This document shows, piece by piece, positions 12,955 through 24,486 of a stretch of 64,000 nt of DNA. Both the position numbers and the translations under genes were made by a program. The notes below the pieces were generated by a model. That model was not told the origin of the DNA, did no database searches, and saw only the letters and a program-made list of their open reading frames with translations. Source of the DNA: Gnetum montanum (taxonomy: Eukaryota; Streptophyta; Gnetopsida; Gnetales; Gnetaceae); assembly GCA_015680685.1 (NCBI GenBank), contig MNCI01035635.1, positions 42,569-106,568 on the forward strand, read 5' to 3'. Each line of letters begins with the position of its first letter. Positions within the stretch are counted from its first letter, which is position 1.

Positions 12955-13191
12955 AGAGGTACCCCTATGCCCAACCATATGAATCATGGGTGTTCACACG
13001 TAACTCGGTCGAATTCCGTAGACTATAAGCACTTAACATACACCAAACTCTAACCAGTGAAACCTTGGGTTAGAACAGTCATTGTCTTCCTAATCTCACT
13101 TGTGATGTTCTGTTAGCGATGGTTAAGTGAGATTAAGGCTATTGATTTTTATAGCTTTTTACTTATCTTTTGGTGCCTAATTAAGGTATGN

Positions 13192-15010
13192 AAAGAGAGA
13201 GGTATCCAACCCACCAATGCCACAAGAATGTCGGGTGGTATACAAGCATCCTGATGAATATGTCCCTAATTTCACATTAATCCTACATCAAGATGAGTAT
13301 CTGTGATGGTGGGACATGGATGGCAACATCGTGCTACTACCCGACTGATCAACTCCTACGATGCTATATCACAATCTTGGCAGACTAGGCATCCAGGACC
13401 ATGGAGTGAAGTATTTCATGGAGGACCATGACTGCCGAGACTATCGTCCCACTGAGGCTCAATGAGCATAAGACCTATAGTAGGCAAAAAGATACGAACA
13501 CATGAAGGGGAAACAATTCAGTAACCCCTTATTCTCACAAGGGCTGCAAGACAATGGGGATCCCATCTTTCATGATACTCATTTGATCGAACTTCCCCTA
13601 GGGCAGCAGATCCTCCAGTCCATCATTCAAAACAAGCCTCTAAGTGACTAAGATCCTCAAGGGGATGGAGGGTCACATAACAAGGCTGGGCAAGATGATC
13701 AAGGCCATCATCAGGATAGAGGGGGAGATCGACACTGGAGTGGTGGTGATACCTCTCCTTCTTCTCCATCCTCTCATTCTCCTATACCTTCATCTAGCTC
13801 AGGCTCTGATCATGATCGGGGTAGAAAGGAGTGAAAGGATAGTGGTAAAAAGGTTCAAAAGGGACAACGTGAGGAAATGCACGACCAATCATGCAAGACT
13901 CACCATCATGAAAGGAGGGGCCACCAAAATCGTCATAGACATCATGGTCCTCAGGAGGACTATGATTTAGATGAGCCATTGTTGGCTACTCAGAGCATGC
14001 TCCAGATCACGAGGCAGCTCAAATCCCTAGTAGGCATGTGAAGGATAGCCGATTGATATGAACAACATCTCCAGATTTGAAGGGGGATACAACTATGATC
14101 TGCAGACTCACCTGCAGGAATTCCATGATGCCTACACCCTGAAGAACATTGAAAATGATTAGCAGAAGTTGAAGCTATTCCCTCGCACACTCATCAAAGA
14201 AGCTAAAAGTTGGTATCGGTCCTTGGAGCTGGAATCAATCAGAAGGTTGAGTACGATGCTTGAAATTTTCAATGACAAGTATCAAACATACTCTAGAGTG
14301 GCAAATCTGAGATGGTAGATCCAAGGTTGGAAGTAAGGAAATCATGAACCCTTGGATGCCACCATGAGTAGGTACTACTCATTATTGCATCAATGCCCTA
14401 GTCATGGCTACTCTTAGCAGGCACAACTTTGCCACATCATTGATGGGCTCCATTTTAAAATGCGAAAGACCCTTGGCCCATATGTCGAGGGACAACTATC
14501 GAAGCTAAGGATCCATCAATTGTAGTGCCTCATTGAATAGGTGGCCAAGGAGGAAGGAAAAATTAGAAAAAAGAAGAGTGTAGAAGAATTTAATCGAGAT
14601 CCCTCCATCAGAAAGAGGGAGGTCTAGTTCTGTGATGAGAAGGATGAATCACCATTGGAAGTAGCAGTGAATCAAAAGACCTTGCCGTTATAAAAGTTTG
14701 CATCTGAAATATCAACAAAGATGGATAAGATATGAAACTCTTTAGATGAAAAATTCCAAAGTGTGCTGAAAATCACAGAAGAGTCCAGAGAAGAAGGTAA
14801 TGACCACGATCAACGCAAGAAGAAGGAAGCTAAATGTGCCCAACATAAGGGTAAGGGAAAAGTTGCTATAGCAGAGCAGGTTGCAGACTCTGACACCAAG
14901 GAGGATGATGAATGTGGCATATGCCAATATGAACATCCTAAGGGATGTTGTCCTATGGTGTCACATCTTCAAGATTCTGGGGCGTACACATTGAACCCTT
15001 GCTTGGCATA
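13192..15010 (+). pseudogene. gag of element A
   Basis: This is a broken gag in shifting frames. From the left there is a Ser/His/Pro-rich hinge (TSPSSPSSHSPIPSSSSG, about 13,745-13,800), then a capsid-like region collinear with the gag of C and D (motifs DEPLLATQSM near 13,975 and later ESWY/AKSWY-type text). A charged segment precedes a zinc-knuckle-like motif, CGICQYEHPKGCC (about 14,911-14,950), spacing CX2CX3HX4C. This differs from the usual CX2CX4HX4C. The frame ends at 15009-15011. Gag would form the particle and bind the RNA. A proline/glutamine-rich linker follows to about 15,640 and is also broken by stops. Confidence 0.8.
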
Positions 15011-15639
15011 GTAGAGAATACCCTGAAGGTTGCCTTATCCACAAGGTAATTCCAGGCAATTCAACTAGCAGCAGTAAGGATATTATCCAAGTGGAGCACC
15101 ACCACAATCATACCAGTACTTCCAATAGTGGCAGCAACCACAAGCATGGTGGATGTCATCTCCAAGGTAGTAGTACCCTTACAAATAACCATATCCCTAT
15201 GGGTACTACGTTCAACAATTGGTCTCTCCACGAGACTCTTCCATTCATGCAACCTTTCAAAGTCATTATCACCCCATGAAGTATTTTCGACCTCAATCTC
15301 CATCAGCTAGGGGGAGAGCCCACATCTCTTCTATCCTCCATCACCTTTTCCTGCCACTCCTCCACAACATCCCACTTAGCTACCACCTACTCCACTAATG
15401 CAAGGAGAAATGCCACCACAACAGCAGCAACGAAATGCTATGAGGGCTGTTAACTTTCAACCGGCAACTCAGCTAAACGAACTGGAACCCAAGCCATGAA
15501 AACGTCCTTTTCTTGGCCAAACAATCTGAACATACCCTCACATACACCTGTGGCCAGTGCCTCTGAACCTTCAAGCACCTCCACTACTCCACTACCCAAG
15601 TATCCCTCAAGCCAACCACACTCCAACATCCAGACGGTC

Positions 15640-16100
15640 ATGCTCACACATGTTGTGATCGACTGGATCAAAGTAGGTCATCTTCCCTAGAAATTAACTA
15701 ATCTAGGAAGCCCCCTCATCTATCTTCAGGTGGCAAGGAACAAGCCATGCAAAGCTCTTCTGGACTCGATCAATTTGATCTCTCATGACATGTACAAGAA
15801 CTGGAACTTTCCCTCGCTAAAGAAGAGCAACATCCAGCTCGAGTTAGCAAACCAGTCTATCATCGTTCCCTTGGGATTTGTGGAGGACATTGTGACCACC
15901 ATTTGTGGGTGGTCCTATCTTGCTGATTTCATGGTCATCCATGTGGAGAACTGCAAGGGAAACTTCCCAATCATCATGGGAAGAGCCTAGCTAAGCACGG
16001 TGGATGCACGACTAGGACTTCGATATCTGTCCCTTGAAATTTCAAAGGAGAATCCTTTTGGGAAGATCGAGAAGAAGTGCATTCCATGAATCATGTATAG
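15640..16100 (+). pseudogene. Aspartic protease region of element A
   Basis: A frame open at 15730-15990 contains KALLDSINLISHDMYKNW followed by PLGFVEDIVTT and NFPIIMGRA, the flap and C-terminal motifs of plant Gypsy proteases. The active-site segment in relatives reads LLDSG(S)xVNLIS. Here the residues between S and INLIS are missing, so the Asp-Ser-Gly triad is incomplete and the enzyme would be inactive even without the stop codons. Element C reads LLNSGSRVNLIS and E has a stop in the triad, so each copy is damaged differently. Confidence 0.8.
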
Positions 16101-16272
16101 TGACTTAGTGTGCAAGTGTGTGCAATAGTTATGGTCCACTAAGCAGATATCCATTCAAGCATGCAGTTGGTGTACTAAGGAATCACCTGTTCAATAGTGC
16201 CTGTACATAGCAGTCACTAACCAAGAGGGCACCCAATGGCTGACATTTAATCCTACTAGTAGTGCATTATGC

Positions 16273-17890
16273 ATGGAACCATTTGAGGGGCTTGTGCAAG
16301 CCTACATTAAAAGCATGAAAAAAATGGAAGAGGTTCATCAACAGGTCTCCACTGTTCATGACCATGATGACTGGGGGAAGCTACAAATCCCTAAGAGCTT
16401 CAAACAAGAGCCCCTAGAGCTAAAGTCTTTACTGGCTCACTTGGAATATTCATTTTTGCAAAATGGAAATCCTGTAATTATCAATGCCACCCTTGCTCCT
16501 GAACAGAAGAAGAGATTGCTGAAGGTGGTAAACAAATGGGTTGTTGCATTTGCATGGTCATATCCTAAGTTGACTGGAGTTGATCCCATGGTCTGCCAAC
16601 ATCGGATCTATATTGACCCTTCCATGAAGCCAAGATGAGAGCCACAAAGATGATTGAATCCCAAACTGAAGCAGGTTGTAAAGGATGAAATTGAATAATT
16701 GCTAAAGGTGGGGTTCATCTATTCTATTTCTGATAGCAAATGGGATAGCCCACTCATTATTGTGCCAAAGAAAGATGGAAAATGGAGGTTTTGTATTGAT
16801 TTTTGGTTTCTCAACATGGAAACCTTCAAGGACCACTTCCCACTCCCATTTGTGAACCAGGTGTTGGACACCATCGTAGGGCACCGCTACTACAGCTTTT
16901 TGGATGGTTATACTGGCTATAACTAGATCCAAATTGCACCAAAGGACTATGCCAAAATAACTTTCACAAGTCCCTGGGGGCCTTTCGCATACAAGAAGAT
17001 GCCCTTTGACCTATGTAATGCGCCTACCATGTTCCAATTCCTTATCCTCAACATCTTCCAACAACAGATCGGCAATGGGGTAGAAGTCTTCATGGATGAC
17101 TTCTCTACCTATGAGGCCACATTCAAGCAAGCCTTGGACCATCTTGAGTAGGTTTTGAAATGGTGTGTAGACACAAATCTACTGCTCAACTAGCATAAAA
17201 TCCATTTTATGGTCCAAGAAAGCATTGTGTTAGGGCATCACATCTCATAGACAAGGATTAGCGTCGACCCTGAAAAGATTACGGTCATCCAAGGAATCAC
17301 CCAACAAACAAGCATCGTAAAAGATGTTTGGTCATTCCTTGGCCACACTGGTTACTACCGATGATTCATTGAAAACTTCTCAAATATCTCCAAGCTGTTG
17401 GTAGAGCTTACAAAGAAGGATGCTCCATTCATCTAGACCAAGGAATGTGAATCTTCATTCCAATTTCTTAAAAACAAACTTGTAGAAACTCTAGTTCTAC
17501 AGGCACTTGATTTGTCTAGGTCCTTCCACATCATGATGGATGCATCTAATTATGCATTGGAATTTATGCTTACATAGTGTGATGACCATAAATGTCCATA
17601 CTATATCCACTGTGCAAGTCGTAGCATTGTGGGTGCTCAGCTCAACTACACCACCACCGAAAAGGAGTTGATGGCAGTGGTGTTCGCCTTGGACAAATTC
17701 TGGCACTATGTGCTCAGATACGAGGTTTTTGTGCATACTGACCATAGTGCTATCTAGTTCCTGATGAACAAACCAATGGTGAGCCCTCACATCATCTAGT
17801 GGCTGGTGATTCTTCAAGAGTTTGATCTCACCATGGTAGATTGGAAGGGGACCAAGAATGTGGTTGCTAACCACTTGTCTTGGTTGCTAT
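16273..17890 (+). pseudogene. Reverse transcriptase and RNase H of element A
   Basis: The protein copies element RNA into DNA. A linker segment (121 codons at 16273-16638) leads into RT motifs: SPLIIVPKKDGKWRFCIDF (about 16,750-16,803), YYSFLDGYTGYN (16,890-16,925), and the catalytic box VFMDDF (about 17,089-17,106). RNase H follows with MMDASNYALEF (17,535), TEKELMAVVFALDKF (17,659) and VHTDHSAI (17,734), giving the expected Asp, Glu and Asp. There are many in-frame TAG codons, several where relatives have Trp or Gln, consistent with C-to-T decay. The reading frame is otherwise long and largely unshifted, so decay is by point mutation. Confidence 0.9.
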
Positions 17891-18039
17891 GGGATGATGC
17901 AGAAGAGCAAGAGCCCTTATCCGACCAATTTCCAGATGAACTCCTCTTCACAGGTGTAGTTGATCCACAAGTGCCCAAGGAATCCCCTTGGTTCAACCAC
18001 ATCCTCACCTACCTCACCACTCAAGAGTTGCCAAAGGAG

Positions 18040-19260
18040 TGGAATCATTGGCAGAAACAATAGTTTCTCCATAAGGCCAAGTGCTTCATGGAAATCAACG
18101 ACCACCTTTACAAGGTGTGTGCATATGGCTTGGTTTGATGGTGTGTCCCTAATGATGATACACTTTGCATCCTCCAAGATGCTCATGAGGGCCCTTGTGG
18201 GGGCCACTATGCTAGACATCGCACCGCCATTAAGATCCCACTTGCAGGGTATTACTAGCCCACCATCTTTAGGGATGCACAATGGTTCGCCTGCTCCTAC
18301 GAACAATGCTAGAGGGATGGTGGGATCACGGCATAGTTGGAGGAACCTCAACAGTGGATCCAACCACTAGAGCCCTTCAACATTTGGGGCATCAACTTAA
18401 TGGGGCCCATCACACCCTTGTCCAACGAAAAGGCATATATCATTGTAGCAGTGGACTACTATACAAAGTGGGTAGAAGCGGCAGCTATCATCGACTATTC
18501 TTCCAACACTGCCACACGATTTGTCCAACAACAAATCGTCAACAGGTTTGGAGTGCCATGTGCACTCGTTTCTGATAATGGGACTCATTTCACGGGTATC
18601 ACTTTTCGAAAACTCATGCAACGATTAAGGGTAACACATAAATTTACAACACCCTATCACCCCCAAGCCAATGGGAAAGCCAAAGTCACCAATAGGGAGA
18701 TCACCAAGATCCTTACTCGCACCATCAACAAAGATAGGAGGGACTGGAGCACCAAACTCAACGATGTCATTTGGGCTTATCGCTCCACTCGGAAACTTCC
18801 TGTAGGGTACTCTCCCTATGAGTTACTGTACGGAAAGTTACCAACACTTCCAATTTAGGCTGAACTTTGCACACTATCCACTGCAAGTGACTTAGGCCTT
18901 GACCTTCCACTAGCACAACATGAACAACTTATCAATTAAAGTGTGCTAGATGAGAACCGATTAGTGGCCCTATCTTCAAATGAAATCCACAAGGCCTATA
19001 ATAAGAAATGACATGATCTTAGGATTTGAAAGGTCACATTTAGATGTGGTTACAAGGTATTGTATTGGAACCCCTCACATGTATCTCAATCGACCAAGTT
19101 TCAAACACTGTGGGAGGGACCTTACATTATCTCTGAAACCTTTCCATCTGGTGCATTGCTTATCCACAAACCTAAGGACCCCACTAGAACAGAGTTAGTC
19201 AACCACCAACAACTGAAACCTTTCCATGAACTCCAATCAACCAGTGCAACCACTCATCAT
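18040..19260 (+). pseudogene. Integrase of element A
   Basis: An H2C2-type zinc-binding region is visible around 18,165-18,310 (EGPCGGHYARH, then a Cys pair in FACSYEQC). The core has VAVDYYTKWVEA (about 18,448), VSDNGTHFTG (18,570) and PYHPQANGKAKVTNREI (18,652). In relatives the last segment is NGQ(V/A)EVTNRE, so the catalytic Glu of the D,D-35-E triad appears to be Lys here. The C-terminal part (WNPSHVSQSTKFQTLWEGPY, 19,069-19,128) is the usual Gypsy tail, with no chromodomain after it. The open stretch 18337-18858 is the longest intact piece. Confidence 0.9.
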
Positions 19261-19299
19261 CACCTAGTCAGCCATGCTCCATTTTTCACATCTCCTCCT

Positions 19300-21436
19300 T
19301 TCCACCTAGTCATGGGGAAGAGCGTCATCCCTGCTAATCCATTTCACAACACCCCGCACCATTTTGTAATTTTTTGTTTTACACCTTTTTTGTTTTATAC
19401 TTTTTTGTTTTACACTTTTTGTTTTTCAACATCATTCATATGTTTGCCAATTATTCTCAAGCTTTTTTCTTTCTTTCTTTAATTATTTTTCATTTCTTTG
19501 TATGTGTTTTATTTTTCATGTGATCACTAACCCGTCATCTTATTATCGTCAGGCGTCTAGAGCGGGTGGTTTTTGTTACGATGGGTAATGTAATGGTTCA
19601 CCTAGTTATCTAGCTCCCACCCTCACATGGTTGTCCTTGGACTTTACATCTATTTTCAGCTCATAAAATCGATAGTGAGTCCACGTCATCCACCCATTCA
19701 GCCACTCCATCGTTTTCCTTCTATTGGATGCATGCAACCCCTTCACTTAAAAACATTTTAATTAATGTGTGACTTGTGTAGTTCTTAGACTCAAGGATGA
19801 CCCAATGGTTTGAATCGGGTGTGACTTCAAGGGGAATGCAACATTCCTCGCTCTCTCTTATCCCCTAGGTTGCTGGTATGCCCTTACAGATTTCCTACCG
19901 CTCCACGTTTCTCTCTCCACAGAAGCTTCTGGGTAGTTTGACCTTGCATGGTATGGTCCTCACCAAAAAAAATTCAAAAATTTCAAAAAAAAAAAACAAC
20001 TAAGCATGAGGATTCAAAGCACACTCCTTGGTCGAATACATGCAACCACGCATGGGCCTTTGCATGGTGTGGTTCCCCCGAAAAAGAAAAAAAATCATGA
20101 CCTCACTATGGGGGAATTCAAAGCACACCCTTTAAACTACCTCTCACAGGCCACAAGCACTAGCTATGGGACTTCCTTCATCCCCTCTAACTTCATCCCA
20201 TTTCACTTCCTTCCTCTCATGCTTGTTGGAGTGGTGGTTCTCTATGGGTGCCTTCCTTCTTCCTTGGGGGATGGCCGGGGGCCTCATCTGTTGCTGCAAT
20301 GTCACTAAATGCGGATGGTTTTGGGTCTGAACTCAAGAAAGGTTCTACCAGGTCACTTAACCACAACCACACATGGGGTTTTATGTGAACAATGATTGGA
20401 ATTTCCATTCCCTTATCTCTCTCTACACCCATTTCTCTCCATAACTTACCTCACTGCCCATTTTATGTTTTGCAAGTTCATCGTGGTCTCCTTGGATTTC
20501 TCATCCCTTGGTGGGATCTCTTGGATAGGAGTCTTAATTGGCACACACCAATTCTTGGCCCTAGGGCTCACGGACCCCAGTGTTGAGGATATGCAGGGGC
20601 TACTAAGGCTATTTCCTGCTATGGGAAGGACCCACCTACATATTCTTGGTCCCACTTGTTAAGTCTTCCATCCTTTGGGAGTTCTTGGTCAATTATTTTT
20701 AGGGTCCCATTGCTCGATTTCCCCCCCACAGAGTTCTTTTGAGTCCCGTTCTCCTATTTTTGACTCTCTTTTGAGCCCCGATTACCTTCCTCCTGTCCTC
20801 AGCCATGATTGGGCCTCTCATGTGCTTCAACCATCCTAATTTGGCCTTTCAAACTCATCATTTTAGGCTTTTTCTAGGTTGGTCAATGCTGGTCAATGGG
20901 TGAACACCCCTACATATACGGGGCCCCGTATATGTAGCCCCCTGCATATACATGGCCCTGTCGACATAGCACCTAATCCCTATATATACACCTATTGTGC
21001 TTTAAAATTTTCTTCATTTGAGACATAACTTGGGGGGAGATTTTACAATTTTTTCTATCCAACTCTTCCCAAGCCCCTGCCCGTCCTACTGCATGTTCGC
21101 ATCTATCGATCCTTACCCTCTTGAGCACCCGAAGGTATCCTCTCAGTCATGGGGGATGAAGTCTAATTAATTAATTAGTTAGTTAGTTAATTCAAAATTT
21201 GCAACCCTAAGGGAAGAAACGAAAACAACCATTTTAAAAATTCTAGAATTAACCTTTGTTGTTTTTTGCTCTAGCCCATAAATCAACACTCCGGGCAACT
21301 TAATGGAATGCCTGTGCCAACAACATAACTTAGTCAAATTAAGAAAGTGTACGAGATCCATTTTTGAACAACTTGTGCACAATCTAATTAGTGATTATGT
21401 TGCTTGCAAATGGCACCAAAACCAAGGCACCCAAGG
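19300..21436 (+). other. Long untranslated spacer of element A between pol and ORF3
   Basis: It starts with a T-rich tract of TTTTGTTTTACAC-type repeats (19,366-19,440) that is also found in C (52,200-52,330) and, on the minus strand, in D (29,800-29,890). Next is a block holding TTTGCATGGTGTGGTTC (20,057), seen also in C at 52,792, with a shorter partial duplicate at 19,943. A 28-base palindrome and TATA-like sequence lie near 20,910-20,985. No convincing long frame is present. Short open frames at 20006-20308 and 20392-20662 overlap each other and carry no motif. Confidence 0.6.
20910..20985 (+). promoter_or_regulatory. Perfect 28-bp palindrome and TATA-like box upstream of ORF3
   Basis: Bases 20910-20937 are a perfect inverted repeat: CTACATATACGGGG then its reverse complement. 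It is followed by a second near-palindrome (GGCCCTGTCGACATAGC) and CCCTATATATACACC at about 20,973-20,987. This copies the layout of the LTR U3, including a TGTCGACAT word, so it may be an internal promoter for ORF3 or a fragment of a related LTR. Promoter activity is inference. Confidence 0.4.
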
Positions 21437-24290
21437 GGTGAAGGACCATCGCAACTAAGGAACAAGCATCCACAAATGGGAAGGGGACAAGGCACGTAAC
21501 CACCAGAGCACGTGGAGGGCTGTCATGCAACTAGCCCTCTCCACGAAGGACCTGACGTGGAATCTATCCATCAAATTTTCTGAAGAGGATATTCTCAGCA
21601 AGCAATCACAAAGGGATGAGGCTCCTAGGATAGCACCATGACTTGAGGTCACCCTGACCCAAGCCTATCTTGATGTTATCACACCATGTGAGATGCAGCA
21701 AATGGTCCTTCAAGAGCTAAACTTTGGACCATTCCTCGAGAACACGCTAGAAGAAGTGAGGCTCCAACTACAAAACTCTCCGATGTGGCCAATCATCACA
21801 ACCAATGGTGAATGGTACTTAGGAGAGACCTATCTCTTCTGGACAAATCAGCAACAAGGGTCTAGAGTAAGAATCAAAGACATTTATGTCTCTTACTCTT
21901 CGGAGGTGATAGTGTAGGCTATAGGGTTGCTCAAGACTAGGGTGGATGTGGTGAAAATTCCAAAGTAGGCTGACCTAGATGTAAAGGCGGAATGGACCAA
22001 ATGATGCTATGGGGTAGAGCACAAGGAATTTGGCTCTCTGACCATGATGGAGAGGATATATTCAAAGATCATTTCTTACCACTTGAATCCAATGGTAAGA
22101 CCCAGGAAAATCATAGCCTTCTCCACTCGTGTCTATGCTGCCTTGAGTGGAAAATTCCGAATGAGTCTTCCACAACTACTATTTTTGGAGATTGAAAAGA
22201 GGTTCGTTGAGAAAGAATGTGGAAGACAAGCTCTCCCCTTTCCCTACCTAATTCGAAAGTTGTGCAAACGGGCAAGGATAACATGGTACTTCAATGATGT
22301 AATCCAGCATGCCCCAATTGCCTCTTGGCGGAAAATGATGAAGGATAAAACTCCTACCACCACACAGACAAAGAAGGAGTAGCAACCACCTCCACCACCT
22401 ACACAAAAAACATAGCTAGGTTCACAAACCATAGCATAACACATGTGCAAAATTGGGAAAATGCTCTTGAGCCAGCAAGAGCAATTTGGTAGGACTGGTG
22501 GAGGAGAAGACCCTTTGGTCTATCGCCCTACAATGAGGCACTTGGAGCAAGTGGCTCAATCAATTAGCATGCTTGAAAGGGCAGGGCCGATGTTCTCCAT
22601 AGCCTGAATGCAAGTGCCTACACGAACAAATCCTAGTGTCCGAGAGGTAACAGTGTCCACACAATAGTTATTTCCTAAAATTTCTGGAAATGCTACTACC
22701 TTCTCGATACGCTTGGAGGATGGTCAAGGGGAAACAGTCCTGGTGATGCAGCACCAAAGACAGGAGACTGAGGGCTGAAGTGGTTGTTGACACCATTGCT
22801 ATGGCCCTCAATGCATCGGTAGCACCTGTACCAGACATTCATGGACTACAAGATGTACAGGCATCTACCAGAACTTCGTGTAGCAAGATTGATGCAGCCC
22901 AACATGAGGAGTTGTTCTCGGCAAGGGGTAACCACTTCTAGATGTCTTTGACCTTCCGAACAACATTACTGCAACCCATTTGGAGTTGCTCTCGGCAAGG
23001 GGTAAGAGCCTCATTTTGGAAGGGCAACTTGACGCTGCCCAAGTCGCTTGTCAATGCTTGGCAACAAAAGTAGTCCAATTAAGAGCCTAGCTTGCTGATC
23101 CAGCCATCCTCAACCACGTAATCACTAGAGATGAAGCTTTTCAATAGCTTCAACTCAAACTTCAGATTCTTGAGGATGTACGAGAGATAGCGATCTTCGA
23201 TAAGTCCTTGGCAGATGTTTGAGCATATCATTTAGACAAGGACTTGGCAGAGGTTCGCCAAGAGAACGTTCAACTAACCATGGAGGTTCATCACCTGTGC
23301 AATGTTGGTGCAGAAAATAAATAATAGTAAGAAGAACTAGCTAGGGTGAATGATGACGTAAGAAGTTTGGCCACTGAGAACTGAAATTTTTCAATGGAGG
23401 AGGTTCAGGCGTTGCGATAAAAGTCTGCCATTGAAATTCTCTCTTGGAAAAACGAGACCCTAAAAATTGAAAAATTTAAAAATCATTATAGGGACCAAGT
23501 GGGATTGTAAAAGGAGGTGAATGAAAAGCATATTCAAGTCGCCAAGGCTAAGATGAACCAAGCACTGCAGCAGCTCCGAGAGGGAGGCGAGGTATGGAAG
23601 CCTATCTTTGATGGGTTGAATCACAACAATCAAGCTAAAATCTACCTTAAGGAGCTGCAGATTGAGGAGATGATGGAATATATGGAGCTTTCCAACCTTT
23701 TCTATGAAAACTTAGCTATGCTCACAGTCGGAAGGTCGCGGTCAGAGTTGGAAAAACAAGTGGCTGCCTCCTATTCCCTATATAAGGGAGAGTTCTAGGC
23801 ACACAAAGCAATAAAGCAGAAGCTAGAAATGGCAAACACGGAACTCAAGGTTCTTCGCACAAGCTTTGAAGGACAACAAATAGTCATGGAGAACCTGGCC
23901 CATAGGATGAATGACTACTAGTAGCTGCAAGCATCAATCCGTGCATTCAACATCGAACGCAAGCAGTTCACAGCCTGGTTTGTCAACCTAAAAGAACTCT
24001 TCTTGGTGCTACCATGCCCTTCGGAGGTTCCAGTTCCAGCACACATTGGAGAAGCTACCTAGATAGTGAACGATCCTAGAAGCAAAGAAGAAAAAATGAG
24101 GGCTCTCTTGGAGGCTTTTCGGTTGCTCCCAAAAGTTGTAGCTACCACAGTACAGCCATCATTTGTGCCATCGCCAATGCATGGGCTAGAGGTTGGAGAA
24201 GGTGCATCGGAACCACCACCCCTAGGGATAGTGTGATCTCCTCCAACAATTTTATGCATCATTCTACATGGTAGAGACTTCAGGACTAGC
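21437..24290 (+). pseudogene. ORF3 of element A: extra downstream ORF with coiled coil
   Basis: This is a broken frame of about 950 codons downstream of integrase, on the sense strand. From the N-terminus there are NGEWYLGETYLFWTNQQQG (about 21,807-21,863), a helical domain with PRKIIAFSTRVYAALSGKF and ALPFPYLIRKLCKRARI (22,101-22,279), a Thr/Pro/Gln hinge, then a long Leu/Glu/Lys/Gln-rich part (about 23,000-24,000, e.g. 23517-23798) that looks like coiled coil. It ends SEPPPLGIV near 24,230. The minus-strand element D keeps both ends of this protein (WYLGETYQFWHNKEEG, EESPPLGTT), so it was a real coding region. The helical domain recalls proteins labelled putative plant transposon protein. 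No signal peptide or membrane segment was seen, unlike a typical envelope. Function unknown. Confidence 0.65.
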
Positions 24291-24449
24291 ACGGTGTTCA
24301 ATTTTGTCTCTAAACATCATCATTTTTGTAATTTTTCCTTCTCTATAGCTCGGGCACTTAGTCAAATTAATGTTGTGTCATGTGTGTGTCATGTGTGTCT
24401 CAAGTCATGTGCATTGTAAATAAAAATCCATACCTTCCAAACTGTAGAG

Positions 24450-24486
24450 TAACTCGAGGATGAGTTTTTACTTAGTTGTGAGGGTA
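24450..24486 (+). other. Conserved pre-LTR block and polypurine tract of element A
   Basis: AACTCGAGGATGAGTTTT is followed by GTGAGGGTA directly before the 3' LTR. Elements C (54,091-54,127) and D (27,246-27,283, minus) have the same block with GGGGGTA or GGAGGTA. The purine run next to the LTR is the expected plus-strand primer. The longer conserved block is beyond what is usually needed. Confidence 0.65.

Larger units (their letters stand above)
12398..13190 (+). repeat. 5' LTR of element A (3' part inverted in this assembly)
   Basis: Bases 12398-12937 align directly with 24487-25026 of the 3' LTR. After the N at 12938, bases 12939-13190 match the 3' LTR only as reverse complement (25,130-25,363), up to the N at 13191. 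About 100 bases of LTR are missing at the first N. When flipped, the block runs from LTR sequence into TTGGCACTATTGCTGA, a likely primer-binding site, and then into gag. The last bases of the LTR (GCCACTCATCA) are absent from the flipped block. Confidence 0.85.

Noticed and set aside
17917-18363. 148-codon minus-strand frame
   Set aside because: It is antisense to the RNase H-integrase region of element A, which has clear sense-strand motifs. It is a shadow.
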